64,000 nt of DNA from Staphylococcus sp. IVB6181 (GTDB lineage: Bacteria; Bacillota; Bacilli; Staphylococcales; Staphylococcaceae). Made by a program: the position numbers and the translations under genes. The stretch spans positions 289,822 to 353,821 of the forward strand of contig NZ_CP095096.1 of the NCBI RefSeq assembly GCF_025561445.1. The letters are read 5' to 3'. The notes below the pieces were generated by a model. It was given only the letters and a program-made list of their open reading frames with translations. It was not told the origin of the DNA and searched no databases. Positions 26,802 through 35,701 of this stretch are shown here, in pieces (position 1 is the stretch's first letter; each line of letters opens with the position of its first letter).

Positions 26802-27191
26802 TCAGCTTTTAATGTTGATATGATGCTTTTTAAAGTACTTGCTGAGGATGAAATAGATATCTTGCGGGACACTGATCATGTGCTTCTTTTTATTGTAATT
26901 GACCATAAAAGCATCATCGATGGCAGAAGGTACCGGGCCTTTTAGACTGACCGCATTATGTTCATGAACAAAGAACAGCGAAAGCAATGCGACGGCTTCA
27001 TCATCTTCTAATAAGATATCCAGCATTTCATCAGGCTCTTCGTAGAACGTTTTAGATATCATTAAGGCAATTTCATTTTTTCTGGTGTTCGCAAAACCAT
27101 GAATATGATATTTTCTGCAAATATTCTTAAGTTCAGGCAAACTATATTTTCTTGTCATAATTTGGGCGATTGTTAAATATTCTTGAAGCAT
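26802..27191 (-). CDS. Hypothetical protein, short paralogue of the 380-residue neighbour
   Basis: The 129-residue protein carries LKNICRKYHIHGFANTRKNEI near its N-terminus, followed by an acidic segment, a hydrophobic stretch (VALLSLFFVHEHN) and a C-terminal PQDIYFILSKYFKKHHI. The order matches the central part of the larger neighbour (LKQICRNFKIKGFSK..., then DIFEFLVDYFEQNNI), so it looks like a duplicated and trimmed copy. It has an AAAGGA ribosome site. Function unknown. Confidence 0.65.
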   Translation of the reverse strand: MLQEYLTIAQIMTRKYSLPELKNICRKYHIHGFANTRKNEIALMISKTFYEEPDEMLDILLEDDEAVALLSLFFVHEHNAVSLKGPVPSAIDDAFMVNYNKKKHMISVPQDIYFILSKYFKKHHINIKS

Positions 27192-27308
27192 GTCTCTATC
27201 CTTTCTTCAATGTTACATCTAGACGAATGTGCGGATGATTCATATAGGATTGTACCGCAGGTTATGGTACATTAATGAATAAGAATTATAAAATGAAGGA
27301 GAACTTCA

Positions 27309-27500
27309 ATGGATGTTACAACATTTGTCTATGTATTGATTATAGTCATCAGTTTTCTGGTAACGAACGCGATTTCAAACCGATTTATCAAAAACCGTTC
27401 CAATACTGGACTGTATCTTTTAAAACGCGTCGGTATTTTCATGGCTGTCTATCTTGTATTATTTACAATCTATTTTATCTTATTCCAGCCTAAATTCTAA
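27309..27500 (+). CDS. 63-residue two-helix membrane protein
   Basis: An excellent GAAGGAG ribosome site eight bases before the ATG and a terminator right after the stop mark this as a real small gene. The product has two predicted membrane helices (about residues 5-20 and 42-59) joined by a basic loop containing SNRFIKNRSNTGLYLLKR. It is not assigned to a known family. It is divergent from the SAP-like pair and convergent with an SDR gene. Confidence 0.75.
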   Translation: MDVTTFVYVLIIVISFLVTNAISNRFIKNRSNTGLYLLKRVGIFMAVYLVLFTIYFILFQPKF

Positions 27501-27512
27501 AGTAATCTGCGG

Positions 27513-27542
27513 GGTGCTAAGTTAATCTTAGTACCTTTTTTA
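27513..27542 (+). terminator. Terminator of the two-helix membrane protein gene
   Basis: GGTGCTAAG (27513-27521) and CTTAGTACC (27527-27535) form a stem with one G-T pair, followed by six or more T residues. Confidence 0.85.
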
Positions 27543-27565
27543 ATACGACTGCATCTATGTAAAAG

Positions 27566-27593
27566 CATAAGCCAAGGCTGCCCTCGGCTTATG
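27566..27593 (-). terminator. Terminator of the second SDR gene
   Basis: CATAAGCC (27566-27573) pairs with GGCTTATG (27586-27593); on the minus strand CTTTTAC follows. Confidence 0.65.
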
Positions 27594-27626
27594 ACTCATT
27601 TCCTAAGTGTTTCGTATATCTCTTTT

Positions 27627-28331
27627 TTATACAGGACGTACTGTGACTTCATTAACATTGACATGACCTGGTTGTGTTAAGGCATATACAACAGCATTTG
27701 CGATGTCTTTAGGTTCTAACATTTTACGGTTGCCCCAATCTGTATCGCTTGTCATTGCAGTGTCTACCATACCTGGTGAAATGCTTGTAGAACGGATACC
27801 GGTTTTAGCCAGTTCTTTTTCTAAGCCCTGTGTAATAGCGTGAACAGCTGCTTTTGTGGCACTGTAGAGTGCACTTGTCTTACTGACTTCAAATCCCGAA
27901 ATTGAAGCAATATTGACAATGTGTCCGCTGGATTGTTTTTGGAAGTGGGGCATGACTGCGTTGATTGCGTATAGTGTACCTTTAAAGTTCACATCAATCA
28001 TGTCATCCCAAGCTTCTACTTGTCCGTCTGTGATTTGCGATGATTTCATTTGTCCTGCACTGTTGACTAAGATGTCTACTTTGCCGAATTCTTCTACAGC
28101 TTGTGCAACGGCACGATCGATCTCTTCGCGTTTTGTGACATCTGCACTGATGATTTCAAAGTTCTTCGCACCTGCTTTTCTTAATTCAGTAGAAACCGCA
28201 TCTAATTTGTTTTCATCACGTGCAACAAGTACGACCGTTGCGCCTTCATTTGATAGTTTAAGTGCGATGCCTTTCCCGATACCGCTGCTCGCACCCGTAA
28301 CTACAGCGACTTTCTTGTTTAATTCTGTCAT
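27627..28331 (-). CDS. Short-chain dehydrogenase/reductase (YdfG/SerDH-like)
   Basis: The 234-residue classical SDR has TGASSGIG (13-20), the [10 protein letters not shown] segment that suggests NADP preference (basic residue after strand 2), NSAGQM, Ser in NIASISG, and the catalytic YSATK. It ends with a VNEVTVRPV tail typical of the 3-hydroxy-acid/serine dehydrogenase group. It stands alone between terminators. Substrate unknown. Confidence 0.85.
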   Translation of the reverse strand: MTELNKKVAVVTGASSGIGKGIALKLSNEGATVVLVARDENKLDAVSTELRKAGAKNFEIISADVTKREEIDRAVAQAVEEFGKVDILVNSAGQMKSSQITDGQVEAWDDMIDVNFKGTLYAINAVMPHFQKQSSGHIVNIASISGFEVSKTSALYSATKAAVHAITQGLEKELAKTGIRSTSISPGMVDTAMTSDTDWGNRKMLEPKDIANAVVYALTQPGHVNVNEVTVRPV

Positions 28332-28721
28332 GAGTAAATCCGCCTTTCTCTCTCTTATTTAACTACACTTTAACATATTCCCTTAATTGTTCTGTGTATA
28401 AGCATTGTGTACACATAAGAAAGACTAAATAATCCGAACATTTGAAAACTTTCAAACCCTGTTTTGATTAGGTTAGAGATATGTTAGATTAAATACGGTG
28501 TTGGAATTTATTACATTTCTAGTGTAGAAAATGCGATTAAAAGCATCCTTTCATAAATATTTCTTCAAAAATGTAAACGTTTTCTAAAAGCATAATGAAA
28601 CTAGATAGATTTTGGTATACAATGAAATTATGTTTAAATTATGTGCAATTTCAGCAGAGTGGGCTGCTGAGAATTGAAGTAAATAGAGTTAAGGCATATC
28701 AATAGAGAGAGGGGAACAAAA
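28332..28721. other. Intergenic region before the glutamate-synthase-like gene
   Basis: About 390 bp of AT-rich sequence without a gene. It holds a cre box (28572-28585) and a probable -10 TATACA (28616-28621) with an upstream TGG. The first half shows nothing I can name. Confidence 0.5.
28572..28585. promoter_or_regulatory. cre site (CcpA) upstream of the glutamate-synthase-like gene
   Basis: TGTAAACGTTTTCT fits the cre consensus TGWAARCGYTWWCW at every position. It lies about 30 bp upstream of the -10 TATACA, suggesting carbon catabolite control. Confidence 0.6.
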
Positions 28722-30305
28722 ATGCTATTGCTTACGATTCTTCAATTCATACTCAACATTTTCATCGCTATCGTTGTCGTGGGATTGTTGATTTCTGGAT
28801 TGGTTTTGTTAATCAGAGATAAGCGCCAGCAACAACACAGTGTCCTAAGAAACTACCCTGTGCTTGCACGTGTGCGCTATTTCTTCGAAAAGATCGGACC
28901 TGAGCTGCGTCAATATTTATTCTCAGAGGATACGAAAGGCAAGCCGTTTTCACGCAGACAATATACGGATATTGTTAAAGCGGGTAAATACAAATCGCGT
29001 ATGGCAAGTTTTGGGACATTAATGGATTATGAAGATGGGTTCTTCATTCAAAATACAATGTTTCCGAAACAAGCAACTGAAATGCGTATCGATCAATCGA
29101 ACTTGATTTCTACTTTCTTGTATAAAGTAGATAATGAACGCTTATTCGACCGTGAAGAACATCGCGAATCGGATGAAGTTGATCCTTATTACCTTTCAGA
29201 TGAGGATGCGGTGGTATTAGGCGAAGGCCTCAAACATCCTTATGTGGTAAAACGTTTAGTCGGTCAATCTGGTATGAGTTATGGTGCACTCGGTAAGAAT
29301 GCGATTACTGCACTTTCAATGGGATTAGGACGTGCAGGGACTTGGATGAATACCGGAGAGGGCGGTTTGTCTGACCACCATCTTAAAGGCGGCGGAGATT
29401 TAATTTATCAAATCGGACCAGGTCTATTCGGTGTACGTACCGCTGACGGAGATTTTGACATAGACAAATTCAAACAAAAAGCGGGCATGGACCAAGTGAA
29501 AGCCTTTGAAGTGAAGTTGGCACAAGGGGCTAAAACACGCGGCGGTCACATGGAAGGTGCTAAAGTAACAGAAGAAATCGCAGAAATAAGAAGTGTAGAA
29601 GTCGGTAAAACAATCAATTCACCAAACCGTTTTGAATTCATTCATAATTATGATGACTTGTTAGATTGGATTATGCAGCTGCAAGAAGCAGGACAAAAAC
29701 CTGTAGGATTCAAAATTGTAGTCAGCCGTGTATCAGAAATTGAAGGCTTGGTTAAAACAATGAAAGAACGTAATCAATTCCCAAGTTTCATTACAATTGA
29801 CGGCGGTGAAGGCGGTACGGGTGCCACTTATCAAGAGCTTCAAGATAGTGTCGGCTTGCCGCTGTTTACAGCACTGCCGATTGTGACAGGTATGCTTGAG
29901 AAATACGGCATCCGCGATAAGATGAAAATCTTCGCATCAGGCAAATTGGTGACACCAGATAAAATCGCAATTGCACTCGGTCTAGGAGCAGACTTAGTCA
30001 ATGTAGCGCGCGGTATGATGATCAGTGTCGGCTGTATCATGAGTCAGCAATGCCACTTGAATACATGCCCAGTCGGTGTTGCGACAACCAACCCTAAATT
30101 AGAGCGCGGTTTATTTGTAGACGAGAAGAACTACCGTGTCACAAACTATGTGACAAGCTTACATGAAGGGTTATTTAACTTAGCAGCGGCAGTCGGTGTC
30201 AATAGTCCGACTGAAATTACGCAAGATCATTTAATACTTAAAAACAAGAGCGGCGACCTTCAATCGATATATGATTATAAACTTAAACTGATTGAAGCTT
30301 CATAA
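28722..30305 (+). CDS. Membrane-anchored FMN-binding glutamate synthase family protein
   Basis: The 527-residue protein corresponds to the FMN/Fe-S synthase domain of GltB without the amidotransferase domain. Visible are GQSGMSYGALGKNA, the FMN barrel segments (TIDGGEGGTGATYQE, ALGLGADLVNVARGMM) and the cysteine cluster CIMSQQCHLNTCPVGVATTNP for a 3Fe-4S centre. Unusually it starts with a hydrophobic helix (about residues 3-31), so it is probably anchored facing the cytoplasm. Related stand-alone proteins may take ammonia or electrons from a partner; the reaction is not established. GAGAGGGG precedes the ATG, and a cre box lies upstream. Confidence 0.85.
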   Translation: MLLLTILQFILNIFIAIVVVGLLISGLVLLIRDKRQQQHSVLRNYPVLARVRYFFEKIGPELRQYLFSEDTKGKPFSRRQYTDIVKAGKYKSRMASFGTLMDYEDGFFIQNTMFPKQATEMRIDQSNLISTFLYKVDNERLFDREEHRESDEVDPYYLSDEDAVVLGEGLKHPYVVKRLVGQSGMSYGALGKNAITALSMGLGRAGTWMNTGEGGLSDHHLKGGGDLIYQIGPGLFGVRTADGDFDIDKFKQKAGMDQVKAFEVKLAQGAKTRGGHMEGAKVTEEIAEIRSVEVGKTINSPNRFEFIHNYDDLLDWIMQLQEAGQKPVGFKIVVSRVSEIEGLVKTMKERNQFPSFITIDGGEGGTGATYQELQDSVGLPLFTALPIVTGMLEKYGIRDKMKIFASGKLVTPDKIAIALGLGADLVNVARGMMISVGCIMSQQCHLNTCPVGVATTNPKLERGLFVDEKNYRVTNYVTSLHEGLFNLAAAVGVNSPTEITQDHLILKNKSGDLQSIYDYKLKLIEAS

Positions 30306-30339
30306 AGATAATCTATAACTGAAGCGTTATGTCTATTAA

Positions 30340-30381
30340 GCGACATTTTCCATGAGATGTAAGTGGAAAATGTCGCTTTTT
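30340..30381 (+). terminator. Terminator of the glutamate-synthase-like gene
   Basis: GCGACATTTTCCA (30340-30352) pairs perfectly with TGGAAAATGTCGC (30364-30376), followed by TTTTT. Confidence 0.92.
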
Positions 30382-30565
30382 GTATGGGACAATATTCCAT
30401 GGCAAACGAAATAATCCAATGTACTATCCGCCAGTCGACTGATTTTACTAGATTTAACACTTAATTAAACTGGAATCAATCTTTTTAAGGCACAGTTGTG
30501 GTATGATAAATTGCATTATTTAAAAATGGGAATGAAAAGACGGTTTTACATAGAGGAGATGAAAT

Positions 30566-32032
30566 ATGTCACATAAAACAAAACTAGTGATGATTATAAC
30601 AATGCTGATGGGCGGATTTTTCGGTTTGTTGAACGAAACTTTGCTTGCGACAGCATTGCCGAGTATTATGAGAGATTTCAATATTGAATTTACACAAGTA
30701 CAGTGGTTAACGACTGCTTTCTTACTTACAAATGGTGTAGTTATACCGTTATCAGCGATGGTTATCCAGCGCTTTACAACACGCCAAGTCTTCACGACGG
30801 CGATTTTAATCTTTTTAATCGGAACAATAGCAGCTGGATTCAGTCCAAACTTTACAGTGCTGTTAATTGCACGTATTGTACAAGCACTTGGCTCAGGTAT
30901 GATGATGCCATTAATGATGACAACAATCTTGGATATTTTTGAACCGCATGAACGCGGAAAATATATGGGGATTTTCGGTTTAGTGATTGGTTTAGCACCT
31001 GCAATCGGACCGACATTGTCAGGTTACTTAGTAGAATACTTTAATTGGCGTTCATTGTTCCATGTTGTAGCGCCGATAGCGGTGCTTACTTTCTTGGCCA
31101 GTTTAAAATTTGTGATTAACGTAGGAACCACAAAGAAAGTACCGATTGATGTATTATCGATGATACTTTCTGTCTTAGGTTTCGGCGGTTTATTATACGG
31201 TACTAGTTCAATTTCAAGAGACGGCTTTGATGATCCGATCGTCTTAACAACGATCATCGGCGGTTTGATTTTGGTGGTCATCTTTATCATCAGACAAACA
31301 CGTTTAACGACACCGCTGCTTGATTTCAGAGTCTTTAAAGAAGGCCAGTTTGCGGTAGGTATATTGATAATGGCCTTTGTGATGATTGCGATGATTGGTT
31401 CAGAAACAGTATTACCGATTTTCGTACAAAATATTATGGGCAAGCCGGCACTTGAATCCGGACTTATTTTATTGCCGGGTGCGATTGTAATGGGAATTAT
31501 GTCTGTCTTGTCTGGCTTTCTATTTCAGAAATTCGGTGCCAAAATACTTGCGATTATCGGTTTATCGATAGTTGTTATTACAACATTGTACTTCGTCTTT
31601 ATGGATGGCGATACATCTTCAGGTATGCTGGCAACGGTTTACGCTATTCGTATGGTTGGTATTGCTTTAGGTTTAATGCCTTTAATGACGCATATTATGA
31701 ATCAGTTGCCGATGCATTTGAATGCGCATGCTTCTTCAATGACGAATACCGTACAACAAATTGCGGCATCTATCGGTACAGCCGCATTATTCACGATCAT
31801 GAGCCATTATGCTGAAGCATTCAAACCTGATATGGCAGATTATCAAGGTATGGGCAAGAAGGCTGTGATGCAAGCTGTGCAGCACGATGCGTTATTGAAT
31901 GGTTATCATGCAGCCTTCTGGTTTACAGTAATTATTGCGGTGATTAGTTTAATCAGTGTGTTCTTGTTAAAAGGCAAGAAAGCCGCAGATGCCGCATCAC
32001 CGCTTACTTCAGAAGAACAACATATGCAATAA
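30566..32032 (+). CDS. DHA2 family multidrug efflux MFS transporter
   Basis: The 488-residue protein has about 14 hydrophobic helices, the DHA2 (EmrB/QacA) pattern. It shows LNETLLATALPSIM in helix 1 (motif D1), an antiporter motif C (GLVIGLAPAIGPTLSG) in helix 5 and a motif-A-like loop (HERGKYMG). It should exchange protons for drugs or other hydrophobic compounds. GAGGAGATG is placed before the ATG, and an extended -10 (TGG-TATGAT, near 30502) lies upstream. It is similar in sequence to the other DHA2 pump at 42568-44088, which suggests an old duplication. Confidence 0.87.
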   Translation: MSHKTKLVMIITMLMGGFFGLLNETLLATALPSIMRDFNIEFTQVQWLTTAFLLTNGVVIPLSAMVIQRFTTRQVFTTAILIFLIGTIAAGFSPNFTVLLIARIVQALGSGMMMPLMMTTILDIFEPHERGKYMGIFGLVIGLAPAIGPTLSGYLVEYFNWRSLFHVVAPIAVLTFLASLKFVINVGTTKKVPIDVLSMILSVLGFGGLLYGTSSISRDGFDDPIVLTTIIGGLILVVIFIIRQTRLTTPLLDFRVFKEGQFAVGILIMAFVMIAMIGSETVLPIFVQNIMGKPALESGLILLPGAIVMGIMSVLSGFLFQKFGAKILAIIGLSIVVITTLYFVFMDGDTSSGMLATVYAIRMVGIALGLMPLMTHIMNQLPMHLNAHASSMTNTVQQIAASIGTAALFTIMSHYAEAFKPDMADYQGMGKKAVMQAVQHDALLNGYHAAFWFTVIIAVISLISVFLLKGKKAADAASPLTSEEQHMQ

Positions 32033-32061
32033 ACGAAAATATTGAAATAATGCTTTATTAC

Positions 32062-32102
32062 AAGTCTTGGATGTGTACTTACAATGTATCCAAGACTTTT
32101 TT
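32062..32102 (+). terminator. Terminator of the DHA2 pump gene
   Basis: AAGTCTTGGAT (32062-32072) pairs with ATCCAAGACTT (32088-32098), then a T-run. Confidence 0.9.
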
Positions 32103-32221
32103 GTTTGTTATTGAAATGAAATTGCTTTAATTGTTTTATCAGAATATTTTCGCAACTCCATACAACAGGTAATGTTTCATGATAGAATAGTTCAAAAGAG
32201 AGACAAAGGGGATGTAGTTTT

Positions 32222-33016
32222 ATGACAGTACAAGATTATCAAAATGCGACACCAAAAGAGATTCGCGACGCCATTGCGAAAGGGGAAATCACAGGGCATA
32301 CGAGCGGTATGGCTAAGGGGTACATTCAAGCGAATGTGGTTATTCTGCCTGAAAAGTATGCATATGATTTCTTGAAGTTTTGTTTTAAGAATCCTAAGAC
32401 ATGTCCATTATTAGACGTGTCAGAAGTCGGGGAGAAACATTTTACGAAGTATGGAAGAGAAGCGGATATCACACAAGACGTGTCATTATATCGCGTGTAT
32501 CGAGATGGAGAGTTAGTTGAAACACCGACAGATATCGGACATGTCTTTACAGAAGATATGGTCAGCTTCTTAATCGGATGCAGTTTTACGTTTGAACATG
32601 CGCTGCTTGAAGCGGGTATTCCTATCCGCCACATTGAAGAAGGACACAATGTGCCGATGTATATTACAAACATTCCAGCAGAACCAAGCGGCCGCTTTGA
32701 CGGTAATATTACTGTAAGCATGCGCCCTATGACAATGGCAGAAGCAATTAAAGCGACAGAAATTACAACACACTTTAAGAACGTACATGGTACACCGATT
32801 CATATCGGAGATCCGAAAGCAATCGGCGTGACGGATTTGGAAAACCCTGATTTCGGCGAACCGGTTCAGTTTAAACCAGGTGAAGTGCCTGTATTTTGGG
32901 GATGCGGTGTTACTCCGCAATCTGTCGCATTAGATGCCAAACCAGAACTCATCATCACACATGCGCCTGGTCATATGTTTATCACAGATGTTAAAGATAG
33001 CGAATTGAGTGATTAA
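32222..33016 (+). CDS. DUF1445 putative hydro-lyase (YcsI-like)
   Basis: The 264-residue protein matches the DUF1445 family, to which D-glutamate cyclase also belongs. Typical segments are TSGMAKGYIQANVVILP, CPLLDVSEVGE, MVSFLIGCSFTFEHALLEAGIP, ISVSMRP-like TVSMRPM, and the C-terminal FWGCGVTPQSV and ITHAPGHMFITD. The family is predicted to act as hydro-lyases or lactamases on amino-acid-derived compounds; in Bacillus and other bacteria it often sits near 5-oxoprolinase genes, which are not present here. The cell substrate is unknown. Confidence 0.82.
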   Translation: MTVQDYQNATPKEIRDAIAKGEITGHTSGMAKGYIQANVVILPEKYAYDFLKFCFKNPKTCPLLDVSEVGEKHFTKYGREADITQDVSLYRVYRDGELVETPTDIGHVFTEDMVSFLIGCSFTFEHALLEAGIPIRHIEEGHNVPMYITNIPAEPSGRFDGNITVSMRPMTMAEAIKATEITTHFKNVHGTPIHIGDPKAIGVTDLENPDFGEPVQFKPGEVPVFWGCGVTPQSVALDAKPELIITHAPGHMFITDVKDSELSD

Positions 33017-33075
33017 GGGTAAAAAAATAGATGTTGCTTAGTGGTTCATACAATCATTTAACTAACGGGATATGG

Positions 33076-33094
33076 TATAATATTTAAAAATATT
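33076..33094 (+). promoter_or_regulatory. Extended -10 promoter with overlapping dyad, XRE/IrrE gene
   Basis: TATAAT (33076-33081) has an upstream TGG. A dyad AATATTT-AA-AAATATT (33079-33094) overlaps it, a possible binding site for the gene's own XRE domain. Confidence 0.5.
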
Positions 33095-33109
33095 GGAGGA
33101 GGCAACGCC

Positions 33110-34219
33110 ATGATCAAACGTATTGCACTTAATAAACAAGTGTTTAATGCGTATATTCAAGAAGCAAATGTGCCTCTCTCCGCTATTAAAGAGAAGGTTG
33201 AAAAGATAGATGACATCATGAGCGGAGAGATTGACCCAACATTTAATCAGCTTATCAAAATAGCGAAAATTATAAATGTACCCGTTGGTGCATTATTGTT
33301 GAATGAGAAAATGACTGAGCCGAAAGAAAGATTGGACTTTAGAGTGATTCAATCGAAAATGGAAGAAAATAAAAGCGAAGAGCTTAAAGCAACAATACAA
33401 GAAATGCGAATGAAACAAGCGTTTTTAAAAGAAGAAATAGAATATGAACTTCCGTGTATCCATCTTTTTAAAGCACAAACAGATGTACTTCAAGTTGCAC
33501 ATGAAATTCGTAAAATTTTAGATGTTCCAAAAGATTATATGGGACAAGCAAAGCCTGATGCATTTAACTATTTCAGGGAAAAAATCAATCGAATCGGAGT
33601 TTTTGTTTTCTTAAATGGAAAAGTAAAAGACAACACACACCGTCCGCTCAATATTAAAGAATTTAGAGGCTTTGTATTAAGCGATAAACAGGCACCGATC
33701 ATCTTTATTAATCAAACAGACACTAAAAACGGACGTTTGTTCACATTGATTCATGAACTGGTTCATTTGTTTGTAGGTAATGAAGGTATTTTCAATAGCG
33801 ATGCATTGGAAGAAAGTACGCAATCATTCGAAGCATATATTAATAAAATCACAGCTGAACTGCTTGTACCTTTAGCCGTATTTGAGAAGATCAAGACAAA
33901 TGATATTCATATTCTAGAAACAATATTTCCAGTAAGTCAATATGTCTTATATAGAAGATTATTAGATACAAATAGAATAAGCCGCACCGCTTATCAAGTT
34001 GCTGTAAAGGAACTCGAAGAGGCATATACAAAAGCACAAAAGAATAAAAAGCTTAGTTCTGAATCCGGCGGAAACTTTAATAACAACCTGAAGTACAGAA
34101 TGGACAGTGTCTTCTTCAGATATGTCGACAATGCTTTAAAACAAAATAAAATTTCTTATACTGATGCTTTTCAGTTAGTAGGTGTTGGTTATAAGGGATA
34201 TAAATTTTTGGCAAAATAA
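33110..34219 (+). CDS. XRE helix-turn-helix protein with ImmA/IrrE-type metallopeptidase domain
   Basis: The 369-residue protein starts with an atypical helix-turn-helix (residues 10-65) and then an IrrE/ImmA-like zinc peptidase domain with HELVH at 215-219 and a downstream glutamate-rich helix (TQSFEAYINKITAELLVP). The C-terminal DNALKQNKISYTDAFQLVGV block is characteristic of the XRE-COG2856 type. Such proteins are often the antitoxin or regulator in toxin-antitoxin pairs or cleave repressors. No partner gene follows: a terminator comes directly after the stop. The target protein is unknown. Confidence 0.85.
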   Translation: MIKRIALNKQVFNAYIQEANVPLSAIKEKVEKIDDIMSGEIDPTFNQLIKIAKIINVPVGALLLNEKMTEPKERLDFRVIQSKMEENKSEELKATIQEMRMKQAFLKEEIEYELPCIHLFKAQTDVLQVAHEIRKILDVPKDYMGQAKPDAFNYFREKINRIGVFVFLNGKVKDNTHRPLNIKEFRGFVLSDKQAPIIFINQTDTKNGRLFTLIHELVHLFVGNEGIFNSDALEESTQSFEAYINKITAELLVPLAVFEKIKTNDIHILETIFPVSQYVLYRRLLDTNRISRTAYQVAVKELEEAYTKAQKNKKLSSESGGNFNNNLKYRMDSVFFRYVDNALKQNKISYTDAFQLVGVGYKGYKFLAK

Positions 34220-34236
34220 ATATGAATACTTAGTGA

Positions 34237-34270
34237 AGTCTTAGTTGAAAAACTAAGGCTTTTTTCTTTT
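34237..34270 (+). terminator. Terminator of the XRE/IrrE gene
   Basis: AGTCTTAGTT (34237-34246) pairs with AACTAAGGCT (34251-34260), one G-T pair, followed by TTTTTT. Confidence 0.9.
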
Positions 34271-34402
34271 TGATATCACAAAATCAGCAACGGATAAAAT
34301 TGTTATTGTTCCACTTTTAATTTATATTACCTATTTTGTATCTATATACATTTTATGACAATTTGCGAGTTTATTACATAATAAAATCGATTGTAACAGC
34401 AA

Positions 34403-34416
34403 TGAAAGCGCTTAAC
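34403..34416. promoter_or_regulatory. cre-like site upstream of ald
   Basis: TGAAAGCGCTTAAC matches the cre core AAAGCGCTT and misses the consensus only at the end. It lies 79 bp upstream of the ald -35. CcpA control of ald-type genes is known in Firmicutes. The rest of 34270-34490 is AT-rich with nothing else recognised. Confidence 0.5.
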
Positions 34417-34494
34417 CTCTAGGATAGTTAAATTATATAAATATTCTGATTATGTTTAAAATTTAAAGTTTGTTAAAAAAATAACAAAATCAAT

Positions 34495-34523
34495 TTGACT
34501 TTATAATATTTTAGAGGTACATT
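34495..34523 (+). promoter_or_regulatory. Promoter of the ald operon
   Basis: TTGACT (34495-34500), a 17-bp spacer and TACATT (34518-34523), 33 bp before the ald ATG. Confidence 0.55.
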
Positions 34524-34555
34524 CTATGTGAATAAATTCACAAGTAGAGATGATC

Positions 34556-35675
34556 ATGGAAATTGGTATTATCAAGGAACTAAAACCAGGTGAAGGACGT
34601 GTCGCGTGTACACCCGAAAACGTTAAAAAAACTTGTGTTAGAAGGACACCGTGTTGTGGTTGAATATAATGCTGGTACAGGCTCTGGATTTGATGATGAA
34701 CAGTATAAAAGAGCAGGTGCGTTTTTAGTGGATCATGAAGAAGCTTGGCAAGCAGATTTAATTGTGAAAGTAAAAGAACCGGATGAGAAAGAATTCCGTT
34801 ATTTTAAAGAAGGACAAGTGATTTGGGGTTTCCAACACTTAGCATCATCTAAAGCAACGGTAGAGGCAATGAAAGAAGCAGGTGTCACAGCAATCGGCGG
34901 CGAAACTATTGTTAAAGATGGACAAGCTCCATTACTTGCGCCTATGAGTGCGATTGCCGGCAGACGCTCAATGTTGATGGGTGCGTATTATTTAGAAAAA
35001 CAACATGAAGGAGAAGGTATTTTAATCTCAGGTATCGATGCCATTGATGGTATTCCAGCGGGTAAAGTGGTTATCTTCGGCGGAGGTTCAGCTGCAGTAA
35101 ACGCTGCGACAATCGCATTGGGCTTACAAACAAATGTATCGATTATTGAGTTGAAAGATGAACGTATTGCATGGCTGAAAGACCACTTTAAAGGTGAAAA
35201 AGCCGAAGTGATTAAATCGACAAAAGAAAATCTAGCTGAAGAAATTAAAACAGCTGATGTCTTTATTTCAACTATTCTAATCCCTGGTTCTAAACCTCCG
35301 AAACTTGTTACTAAAGACATGATTCAATCTATGAAAAAAGGATCAGTGCTTATTGATATTGCGATTGACCAAGGCGGAACAATTGAAGGCATTAAACCGA
35401 CAACAATTGATAATCCGGTGTATGTAGAAGATGGAAAAGTATTTTATGCAGTACCTAACCAACCAGGTGCAGTTCCAAGAACTTCTACAATGGCACTTGC
35501 TTTAGGCAATATTGAGTACTTATTAGAAATCAGTAAAAAAGGTATAGCACAAGCGATCAAAGATAATCCAGTTCTAGCATCTGGCGTCAATATATACAGA
35601 GGTCATATTACTAACGAAGGTTTAGCACAATCTCACGATATGAAATACGAAGCACTTAGCGATGTTATTGATTGA
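34556..35675 (+). pseudogene. ald: Alanine dehydrogenase, frameshifted at an A7 tract
   Basis: Alanine dehydrogenase interconverts L-alanine and pyruvate with NAD. The true N-terminus is at ATG 34556 (MEIGIIKELKPGEGRVACTP...), but the frame breaks at the A7 run 34625-34631. With six A residues it would read ENVKKLVLEGHRVVVE and continue through the rest of the protein. As written, translation from 34556 ends after about 35 residues; the remaining frame is open from 34590. Family blocks are intact downstream: VKVKEPDEKE, APMSAIAGRRS and GGGSAAVNAATIALG. The gene leads the ald-tdcB-permease cluster known from S. aureus. The lesion may be a real mutation, a slippage-correctable site or a homopolymer sequencing error. 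Confidence 0.85.
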
Positions 35676-35701
35676 CTAAATAAAGAAATGGAGTGTTAAG
35701 C

